From: JAFGJQ01 sp964586145
GTDB lineage: Bacteria > Planctomycetota > Phycisphaerae > UBA1845
DNA length: 15,324 bases
NCBI GenBank assembly: GCA_964586145.1
Contig: CAZPHH010000104.1
Span: 1-15,324 of the forward strand
Direction: 5' to 3'
Shown here piece by piece: positions 6,133-12,680 of the stretch; position 1 is the stretch's first letter; each line of letters begins with the position of its first letter. The notes under the pieces are model-generated. The model did not search any database. It was not told the DNA's origin and worked only from the letters and a program-made list of their open reading frames with translations. The translations under genes and the position numbers were made by a program.

Positions 6133-7068
6133 ATGACCAGACGACTCATCGCACCGACGTTCATCGCTGGAACGCTGGCCCTTCTCGCCGCGACCGCGGC
6201 TGCGGGGCCTACGCTTGTCCAGAGCGAAATCACCACCTTCTACTTCGGCGTCGAGACGGTCACGCCGGACCCGGACCATCCGGACACGCTCGACAACTGC
6301 CACACCGATCTGGACGTGCCGTTCCTTTCGTGCGACTGGCGGCCGGAGGTCTCTCCGAACGACGTGCCGGGCGGCGGCGACCGCCAGGTCGATCCGGAAG
6401 ATGCCCTGTTGTACGTGAACTCCGCGGCACGGATTACGCTGGGGTCCATCCCGCCGGGGTTCGAGTTCATCGGCATCACGCCCGGCGTTCCGTTCTGGGT
6501 GCTGCCGCAGAACTACGCCGCGGGCGTGCTGTGGCTGGGATTCTCGTCGGAAACCATGTCGCCCGCCGACCGGGCCGGCCTGAGCGAGTGGGACCCGGGC
6601 GACCCTCGCGGCGGCGCCAACGTGGCCGCGAAGTGGATTCGCATTCAACTCGTCGACGTGCGCGGGCCGGCCGGCGGCAACTTCTCTCTCTGGCAGACGA
6701 CCGGCATGGGCCAGGCGGACGCATTCATGTCCACGTATGACGGTGGAATCACCGACGTGGACGTCTACCACGTGCTGGCCGGCTCCCACACGCACGTGAA
6801 CTTCGGCTTCACGCAGCCGGGGCTGTACGAGGTCGACTTCCGCGTGTCGACGTACCTGGTCTACGACCGCGGCGACACCGATTGCGACGCGGACGTGGAC
6901 CTGGACGACTTCGTCCGGCTGCCGGAGTGCGTCGGCGGCCCCGACGAGGCCCCTGCGCCTGCGGCTCCCGTGACGGCGCAGAACTGCCTGAACTGGTTCG
7001 ATTTCGACCAGGATGGAGACGTGGATCTGGCCGACTACGCCGTGTTCCAGGCGGCGTACGCTGGGTAG
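6133..7068 (+). CDS. Secreted choice-of-anchor M-type protein with dockerin-like C-terminus
   Basis: 311 residues from ATG 6133; a weak GGGGA site is upstream. A signal peptide (residues 1-25, ending ATAAAG) starts the protein. The middle matches the preceding gene product: FWVLPQNYAAGVLWLGFSSE, NFSLWQTTGMGQADAFMSTY, DGGITDVDVYHVLAGSHTHV and FTQPGLYEVDF. It lacks the His-rich block at the start of the mature partner but keeps the SHTHV site. Instead of PEP-CTERM it ends in two EF-hand-like Ca-binding loops: residue 248 onward (DTDCDADVDLDDF) and 290 onward (DFDQDGDVDLADY), the dockerin-like tail common in planctomycete secreted proteins. The Cys pair around the loops may form a disulfide. The two genes look like a tandem duplication that took different sorting tails. 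The function of the tail in these bacteria is not settled. Confidence 0.85.
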   Translation: MTRRLIAPTFIAGTLALLAATAAAGPTLVQSEITTFYFGVETVTPDPDHPDTLDNCHTDLDVPFLSCDWRPEVSPNDVPGGGDRQVDPEDALLYVNSAARITLGSIPPGFEFIGITPGVPFWVLPQNYAAGVLWLGFSSETMSPADRAGLSEWDPGDPRGGANVAAKWIRIQLVDVRGPAGGNFSLWQTTGMGQADAFMSTYDGGITDVDVYHVLAGSHTHVNFGFTQPGLYEVDFRVSTYLVYDRGDTDCDADVDLDDFVRLPECVGGPDEAPAPAAPVTAQNCLNWFDFDQDGDVDLADYAVFQAAYAG

Positions 7069-7102
7069 CCGTGCAGACGGCCCAACGAGCGGGAAGCGCT
7101 GT

Positions 7103-8851
7103 TCACTTCTTGACCAGGGGTCCGGCCAGGATTTCGAACTGATCCATGGGCGACGTGTCGCCGCTGCGGATCAGGTCGATGTCGCGCCGGATGGTCAGCG
7201 CGCTCTTCTGGATGTAGCGCCGCGCAACGGCCCGCTTGCGCTCACTGGCCGTCGCCTGCCGCAGGAAGATGTGCCCGATGATCACCGCGATGGCCGAGTC
7301 CACCAGTCGCCGGCCGGCGAGGTCCATGTACTGGCCGCCCTTCTCCTTGATCACGCGGATGCCGTCCAGCACCAGGTCTTTGCCCTGGCTGAGGGTCTGC
7401 CGCAGCTCGCAGAGCAGGGCGTCCGTGTATTCGCGCTCTTCGTACTCGGTGACCAGCTTCTCGAACGCGCCGCCGCAGACGCCGCGTACGGCCGCGACGA
7501 CCTGGAGCTGGCTGGTGCCCTCGTAAATGGTGGTGATGCGGGCATCGCGGAGGTGTCGCTCCACCGGGTAGTCCGTCATGTACCCCGATCCGCCCAGCAC
7601 CTGGATGGCGTCGTTGGCCACCTTCACGCACATCTCGGATGCGTAGTACTTGCTCATCGGCGTCAGCATTCCGTTCCGCCGCTTGAGCACGCGGGCGTCG
7701 TTCTTGCGACGCTTCACTTCGTCCGGATCGGCGGGCGTGTTGAACTCCAGCACGCGCAGGTTGTTGTTCTCCACGTCACAACTGCAGCTTGCCTCGTACG
7801 TCAGTGCCCGGGCCGCCTCGATCGCGATCCGCATGTCCGTGATCAGTTCCGCCACCGCGGGCAGCCTCTCAATGGCCACGCCGAACTGCTTGCGGCTGTG
7901 GCCGTAGTCCCGGGCCACCCGGAAGGCCGCCTCCGCGATGCCCAGCGACTGCGCGGCGATCCCGATGCGGGCCCCGTTCATGAGGCTCATGGTGTACGAG
8001 ATGAGGCCGAGCTGCCGCTCGCCGATCAGCTTGGCGGGCACGTCGTCGTACACCAGCTCACACGTGGGCGAGCCGTGAATGCCCAGCTTCGTCTCCAGGT
8101 GCCGCACCTTCAGGCGCGGCGATCGCTCGTTCACAAACAGGCTCAGGCCGCGGCCGTCCTTCACGTCCGGCTCGCTGCGGGCCAAGGTCAGCAGCACCTC
8201 GCCGCAGCCGTTGGTGATGAACCGCTTGACGCCGGTCAGCCGCCACTGGCCGTCGTCATCCTGCCAGGCCCGCAGCCCGACGGATTGCAGGTCCGACCCC
8301 GCGTCGGGCTCCGTGAGGGCCATGGCGCCCGTCAGCTCGCCGTGCGCGAAGCGGGGCAGGAAATCCTTCTTGATCTCTTCGTCGGCGAACGCGTTGATCG
8401 TCTCCGCGATGCCCTGCAGCCCGAAGATGTTCATCAGCGACGCGTCGGCCCGGCTGACGATCTCGTTGGCCATCGTGTAGACCACGTTCGGGCAGTTCAA
8501 CCCGCCGTATGCCCGGGGCAGCGTGAAGCCCATCAGGTCGGCCTGGGCCAGGGCCCGGAGGTTCGCTCGCACGCCCTCGCCCAGCGTGACCGTGCCGTCC
8601 TCGTTCAGGTGGTTGCCCTCGTGGTCCACGTCCTCCGCCCGCGGGGCGATCTGGTTGCCCGCCACGTCTCCCACGATGTCCAGAATGCGACGGTAGTTGT
8701 CCATTGCGTCCGCGGCGTCCACCGGGGCGTACTCGCTGCCCGGCCCGTCCGTGGCTCGGAAGTCGTCCTCCTGGATCGTGGCGATGCCCGCTAGGTCCAG
8801 GTGCTCGAACAGGAACTGCAGGTCGTCATTATCGCGAAAGAAGTTCGGCAT
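7103..8851 (-). CDS. Acyl-CoA dehydrogenase
   Basis: 582 residues, longer than the ~380 of classic acyl-CoA dehydrogenases. FAD and substrate blocks are clear: LPRAYGGLNCPN, GAMALTEPDAGSDLQS, KRFITNGCG and KLGIHGSPTCELVYDDVP. The helical C-terminal domain has ARDYGHSRKQFG, QVLGGSGYMTDYPVERHLRD and ITTIYEGTSQLQ; Glu444 in the YEGT motif sits at the catalytic base position of short- and medium-chain enzymes. A further ~135 residues follow, as in the longer dehydrogenases. It oxidises acyl-CoA to enoyl-CoA and passes electrons to the electron-transfer flavoprotein encoded just upstream (58-bp gap). The chain length of the substrate cannot be read from the sequence. It is the last gene of the etfB-etfA-acd operon and converges on the anchor-M operon. 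Confidence 0.95.
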   Translation of the reverse strand: MPNFFRDNDDLQFLFEHLDLAGIATIQEDDFRATDGPGSEYAPVDAADAMDNYRRILDIVGDVAGNQIAPRAEDVDHEGNHLNEDGTVTLGEGVRANLRALAQADLMGFTLPRAYGGLNCPNVVYTMANEIVSRADASLMNIFGLQGIAETINAFADEEIKKDFLPRFAHGELTGAMALTEPDAGSDLQSVGLRAWQDDDGQWRLTGVKRFITNGCGEVLLTLARSEPDVKDGRGLSLFVNERSPRLKVRHLETKLGIHGSPTCELVYDDVPAKLIGERQLGLISYTMSLMNGARIGIAAQSLGIAEAAFRVARDYGHSRKQFGVAIERLPAVAELITDMRIAIEAARALTYEASCSCDVENNNLRVLEFNTPADPDEVKRRKNDARVLKRRNGMLTPMSKYYASEMCVKVANDAIQVLGGSGYMTDYPVERHLRDARITTIYEGTSQLQVVAAVRGVCGGAFEKLVTEYEEREYTDALLCELRQTLSQGKDLVLDGIRVIKEKGGQYMDLAGRRLVDSAIAVIIGHIFLRQATASERKRAVARRYIQKSALTIRRDIDLIRSGDTSPMDQFEILAGPLVKK

Positions 8852-8909
8852 AATTCTGCTCGGCCTCGATGCTGAGGAAACTCGGCTTTCTCTGACTCGC
8901 CCCGGGCGG

Positions 8910-9938
8910 CTACACCCGCTCCTTGATCGCCCGAATCATCATCGGGATCACCTTGTTGATGTCCCCGACGATGCCGTAATGGGCCACGGAGAAGATCGGG
9001 GCTTCCCGGTCCCAGTTGATCGCGATGATCTTCGCGGATTCCTCCATCCCCGCCCGGTGCTGCACGGCCCCGCTCACGCCGCACGCGATGTACAGGGCCG
9101 GCCGGACGGTCGTGCCGGTCTGGCCGACCTGGTGCTCCTTGCCGATGAACCCGCTGTCCACCGCCGCCCGCGACGCGCCCACCACGCCGCCCACCGCGGC
9201 CGCCAGGTTGTGGATAAGCTTGAAGTTTTCCTTGCTGCCCACGCCGCCGCCTCCGGTGACGATGGTGCGGGCGGCCTTCAGGTTCACCTTACGCGGCTCG
9301 CGATGCCGTTCGATGAGCCGCATCGCAAGGTCAAAGTCAGTGAACGCGACCTTCTCCTCGATGATCTCCCCGCTCCGCCGCGGATCCCCGCTGCCCAGGG
9401 CCATCACGCCCTCGCGGACGGTGGCCATCTGCGGCCAGCGGTCGTGGTTGATGATCGTCGCGATGATGTTGCCGCCGAACGCCGGCCGCACCTGCAGCAG
9501 CAGGTCCCTGTGCGTGACGCCCGCCTTGGTGTCTTCGTAATCCCCGATCTGCAGGTCGGTGCAGTCGGCCGTCATGCCCGCCCGCATCTCCGAGGCGACC
9601 CGCGGGGCCAGGTCCCGGCCCAGCGGCGTCGCTCCGTACAGCACGATCTGGGGCTTGTGCCGGCCGATCAGCTCGCACATCACGCGGGCGTACGGCAGCG
9701 TGCGGTAGTGCTCCAGCCGCGTGTCATGCACGAAGTACACCTTGTCCGCGCCGTGCGCAATCAGCCGGTACGACAGCTCGCGGACGTTCCAGCCGGGCAG
9801 CACCGCGCCGGCTTTCACACCCAGGCGGTCGGCCAGTTCGCGGGCCTTCCCGCACAGCTCCAACGAAACGTCGCTGAGGCTCTCGTCTTCCTGTTCGGCA
9901 AAGACCCAGACATCGCCTTTCCGGTTCGGTTCAATCAT
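8910..9938 (-). CDS. etfA: Electron transfer flavoprotein, alpha subunit
   Basis: 342 residues. The C-terminal FAD-binding domain (from about residue 250) is well conserved: GGVVGASRAAVDSG, GKEHQVGQTGTTVRPALY, IACGVSGAVQHRAGM, AINWDREAPIFSVAHYGIVGD. The N-terminal part (GDVWVFAEQED, IVLYGATPLGRDLAPRVA) is the usual EtfA domain I. With EtfB it forms the FAD-carrying heterodimer that takes electrons from the acyl-CoA dehydrogenase downstream. It lies 58 bp after etfB and 58 bp before the dehydrogenase, all on the minus strand. The cytosolic acceptor (quinone oxidoreductase or a bifurcating partner) is not in the window. Confidence 0.96.
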   Translation of the reverse strand: MIEPNRKGDVWVFAEQEDESLSDVSLELCGKARELADRLGVKAGAVLPGWNVRELSYRLIAHGADKVYFVHDTRLEHYRTLPYARVMCELIGRHKPQIVLYGATPLGRDLAPRVASEMRAGMTADCTDLQIGDYEDTKAGVTHRDLLLQVRPAFGGNIIATIINHDRWPQMATVREGVMALGSGDPRRSGEIIEEKVAFTDFDLAMRLIERHREPRKVNLKAARTIVTGGGGVGSKENFKLIHNLAAAVGGVVGASRAAVDSGFIGKEHQVGQTGTTVRPALYIACGVSGAVQHRAGMEESAKIIAINWDREAPIFSVAHYGIVGDINKVIPMMIRAIKERV

Positions 9939-9996
9939 GGATGTCGCTCTGCGTTCCTGGCGTTCTTAGTTCGAGGCGGCGGCTGCCGCGGGGTCG

Positions 9997-10911
9997 TCAT
10001 CCCAGCGTGTGGTCCACGATCAGTTCGTGAATCATCCGTCGCACGCCTTCTTCATTCGGCGGAATCTCCGTGTGGCCCTCTTTGGTGAGCACGATGGACT
10101 GGATGCGATGCACCTTGGTCGGCGAGCCGGCCAGACCGCACCACTGCAGGTCGGCCTCCAGGTCGTCCAGGTTCCACGTCTCGATCAGAAGGCCGCGCAC
10201 CTGCAGGGCGAGCGTGCGCCTCTGGAGTTCCGCTTCCTTCAGGGCGTCCGTGGCGTCGGGCATCTGGGCGTTGATCTCCCGAGACACCTCGTCCCGGCCC
10301 CGGGCCCGCTTCTGCCGCATGACGCGCCGGGCGGCGGCCGGCCGCGGCAGGTTGGCGATGTCCAGCACGGTCAGCAGCGCGGGAAGGCGCGTTTCCAGCA
10401 CCTCCCAGCCGTTGCCGACGTTCCGCCGGACGCGGGCCGTCGAGTCGGTCAGCTCCACGAACCGTTCAAAATACGTCACCTGCGGGATGCCCAGCTTCTC
10501 CGCCATCTGCGGCCCGACCTGTGCCGTGTCGCCGTCGATCGCCTGCCGCCCACAGAACACCAGGTCGTACGTGGCCAGCTTGCGGACCGCCTGGCTCAGA
10601 ATGTACCCGGTGGCCAGCGTGTCGCTGCCCGCCGCCCGCCGGTCCGTGATCAGAATCGCCCGGTCGGCGCCCCGGGACAGACACTCCCGCAGCACCTCGC
10701 ACGCGTTCAGCGGGCCCATGGTCAGCGCCGTTACCGTCCCGCCGAAGCGGTCCCGCACGTCCAGGGCGGCCTCCAGGGCGTGGAGGTCTTCCGGGTTGAA
10801 GATGGCCGGCAGGGCGGCCCGGTTCACGGTGCCGTTTTCCTTCATGGCCTCCGCCGTGACGTTGGCCGTGTCCGGCACCTGCTTGACGCAGACAATTGAA
10901 TGATAACCCAA
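9997..10911 (-). CDS. etfB: Electron transfer flavoprotein, beta subunit
   Basis: 304 residues from a TTG start, chosen because GGGAG lies seven bases before it and the product then begins MGYHSIVCVKQVPDT, the normal EtfB start. An open frame continues 72 codons further upstream, but it crosses the promoter and has no EtfB similarity. Nucleotide-binding blocks are IFNPEDLHALEAALDVRD, GADRAILITDRRAAGSDTLA, DLVFCGRQAIDGDTAQVGPQ and RLPALLTVLD. The VKQVPDT start and the NPEDLHALEAAL block resemble EtfB of anaerobes, some of which take part in electron bifurcation; that is an inference and needs the motif comparison. It is the first gene of the operon and is transcribed from the promoter at 10992-10964. 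Confidence 0.96.
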   Translation of the reverse strand: MGYHSIVCVKQVPDTANVTAEAMKENGTVNRAALPAIFNPEDLHALEAALDVRDRFGGTVTALTMGPLNACEVLRECLSRGADRAILITDRRAAGSDTLATGYILSQAVRKLATYDLVFCGRQAIDGDTAQVGPQMAEKLGIPQVTYFERFVELTDSTARVRRNVGNGWEVLETRLPALLTVLDIANLPRPAAARRVMRQKRARGRDEVSREINAQMPDATDALKEAELQRRTLALQVRGLLIETWNLDDLEADLQWCGLAGSPTKVHRIQSIVLTKEGHTEIPPNEEGVRRMIHELIVDHTLG

Positions 10912-10963
10912 GGTATTTCTCCCACTCGCTGCAGGACAACGGATGGATCGCGAGAGTGCCGGA

Positions 10964-10992
10964 AACGTACCGGACCGATGGCGCGCCGTCAA
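10964..10992 (-). promoter_or_regulatory. Promoter of the etfB-etfA-acd operon
   Basis: On the minus strand TTGACG (10992-10987) and TACGTT (10969-10964) are separated by 17 bp. Transcription would begin near 10957, leaving a leader of about 46 nt before the TTG start. Confidence 0.5.
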
Positions 10993-10997
10993 GTTGC

Positions 10998-11026
10998 TTG
11001 ATCGTCCTGCGCGGGCCGGATACAGT
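10998..11026 (+). promoter_or_regulatory. Promoter of the guanine-deaminase-like gene
   Basis: TTGATC (10998-11003) and TACAGT (11021-11026) are separated by 17 bp. Its -35 box is only five bases from the -35 box of the divergent etf promoter, so the two face away from each other. The leader would be about 93 nt. Confidence 0.45.
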
Positions 11027-11125
11027 GTTCGCGCACCGGCGGCGTGCATCGCGCCGCTGCCGGCGATGAAGCGCCCGGGCCGTCTGCTGCAAAGGCCGAA
11101 GAACCCCGACTTCGGAGGACCCGTC

Positions 11126-12388
11126 ATGCAAACCCTTCACGGGACAGTACTTCAGCCGCGTTCCGCCACGGAGTGCATGATCTGCGAAAATGCGTGGGTG
11201 CGCATTGACGATCGTGGCCGCATTCACGAAGTCGCCCCGGCCGGCGCCGAGACTACCGACGGGGTGGGCGATTCGTCCTGCTGGATTCTCCCCGGATTCA
11301 TCGACGCGCACTGCCACGTGCCGCAATGGGACCGCCGCGGAATCGACGGCCTGACCCTCTTCGATTGGCACGAGAAGGTCGTCTATCCCGCCGAGGCGCG
11401 GTTTGAGGACGCAGACTTCGCCGAGCAGATGGCCGAGGCGTTCGTCTCCGGCGTCATTTCGCTGGGAACGACCACGGTCGCGGCCTTCGGCAGCCCGTAC
11501 CCGCATTCGGTGGATCGCGTGTTCTCCGTCTTCGCCCGCCGCGGGCTGCGGGCCGTGTTCGGCATGATGCTCAACGACGTGAACTGCCCGGCCACGCTGT
11601 GCCAGCACACGAATGCCGCCCTGGACCAGTCACGCGAGCTGGGCGCCAGGTGGCACGGTGCCGAGAACGGCAGGCTGAGCTATGCCTTCTCCCCCCGAAT
11701 GCCCATCTGCTGCAGTGAATCCATGATGCGCGGCGCCGCCGCACTGGCGCAGATGCTCGGCTGCTACATTCAGACCCACGTGGCGGAATCGCCCGAAGAG
11801 GTCCTGGCCGTCCGCGAGACCTTCCCGGACCGCCTCGACGACGTGGACGTGCTGGCGGAAATGGGCCTGCTGACCGGCCGGACGTTGCTCGGGCACGGCG
11901 TCTTCCTCTCGCGGGCGCAGCGCAAGCAGGTCGCGGAGGCGGGTACGGCCGTGGTCCACTGCCCGACGGCCAACCTCTTCCTGGAAAGCGGGTTGATGGA
12001 TTACGTCGCCCACCGCGCGGCCGGCATTCCCATGGCCCTGGGCAGCGGTGTGGCCGGCGGCCCGAATCCGTTCATGCCGCAGGTGGCGGTGGACTGCCTG
12101 CAGACGGCCAAGGGGATGAAAGTCCACGCCATGCCCCGACGGACGTACGACGTGCCCACGCCAGCCGAGGCCTGGTGGCTGCTTACCCGCGGCGCGGCGG
12201 CTGCCCTCCGCATGGACGACCGGATCGGCTCCGTCGAGTCCGGCCTGGAGGCGGACCTTCTGGTGGTTCGCCCGGAGCCGTGGCTTGCGGAACTGCCGCC
12301 CAACCAGCGCATCTCCGCGCTGCTTTACACCCTGCACCCGAACCAGATTGAACACGTCTTCATCGCCGGCCGCCGCGTGGGACCTTGA
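11126..12388 (+). CDS. Guanine-deaminase-like amidohydrolase with altered metal site
   Basis: 420 residues from the ATG after GGAGG (CGGAGGACCCGTC). The frame is open upstream to 10943, but that part crosses the promoter. Metal-site and family blocks match guanine deaminase: GFIDAHCHVPQWD (H62, H64), LFDWHEKVVYPAEARFEDADF, SPRMPICCSESMM, IQTHVAE (H218, E221), LLGHGVFLS (H257), VVHCPTANLFLESG and the C-terminal IEHVFIAGRRV. The usual GTDVAGG, whose Asp is a zinc ligand and catalytic residue, reads GSGVAGG here: Gly308 replaces the Asp. Guanine deaminase turns guanine into xanthine and ammonia in the cytoplasm. With the Asp lost, activity may be low or changed, so the substrate is uncertain. 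No other purine gene is nearby. Confidence 0.8.
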   Translation: MQTLHGTVLQPRSATECMICENAWVRIDDRGRIHEVAPAGAETTDGVGDSSCWILPGFIDAHCHVPQWDRRGIDGLTLFDWHEKVVYPAEARFEDADFAEQMAEAFVSGVISLGTTTVAAFGSPYPHSVDRVFSVFARRGLRAVFGMMLNDVNCPATLCQHTNAALDQSRELGARWHGAENGRLSYAFSPRMPICCSESMMRGAAALAQMLGCYIQTHVAESPEEVLAVRETFPDRLDDVDVLAEMGLLTGRTLLGHGVFLSRAQRKQVAEAGTAVVHCPTANLFLESGLMDYVAHRAAGIPMALGSGVAGGPNPFMPQVAVDCLQTAKGMKVHAMPRRTYDVPTPAEAWWLLTRGAAAALRMDDRIGSVESGLEADLLVVRPEPWLAELPPNQRISALLYTLHPNQIEHVFIAGRRVGP

Positions 12389-12680
12389 CCGCCGCACCCG
12401 TTTCGCCCGGACCGACACCAGCCACGTAACCCTGCTGCCTCGAAATCAATGGGTCGCGGGCGTCCACACTGCCGATGGTAAAAATCAGGGCTGCTGTACA
12501 TTGTGCAATGCCGGTGCAATCCAGAACGAGTTGGGCCCTTCTCTCGCCGATTGAGGTGGAACAGGCCGTCCGGTTTCCGGTATTATGAGAACGGCTTGAC
12601 CGGTCTGGGGATGGGCCCGCGGGATCGGATACCTACGCCGGGGCTGCCCCGGTGGCATTTCAGAAGGGATGGGAACCTGG
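12389..12680 (+). promoter_or_regulatory. Intergenic leader region before the subtilase gene
   Basis: 292 bases without a gene I can support. It holds a short direct repeat GTGCAAT (12503-12509 and 12514-12520, 11-bp period), a -10-like TATTAT at 12581-12586 without a good -35 partner (GGAACA at 12558-12563 is only suggestive), and a leader hairpin CCGGGG-CTG-CCCCGG (12638-12652) that ends 28 bases before the ATG. No clear terminator follows the amidohydrolase gene. Confidence 0.3.

Noticed and set aside
7013..8794. Long plus-strand open frame (593 codons)
   Set aside because: It is antisense to the acyl-CoA dehydrogenase, which has full family conservation. The opposite frame is open only because of high third-position GC and has no recognisable domain.
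8697..10088. Plus-strand open frame of 463 codons
   Set aside because: It lies antisense to etfA and both gene junctions. Its product is low-complexity, rich in Val, Arg and His, without any motif.
10912..11127. 72-codon upstream extension of etfB
   Set aside because: It crosses the divergent promoters and the amidohydrolase leader. GGGAG before TTG 10911 and the standard EtfB N-terminus fix the start.
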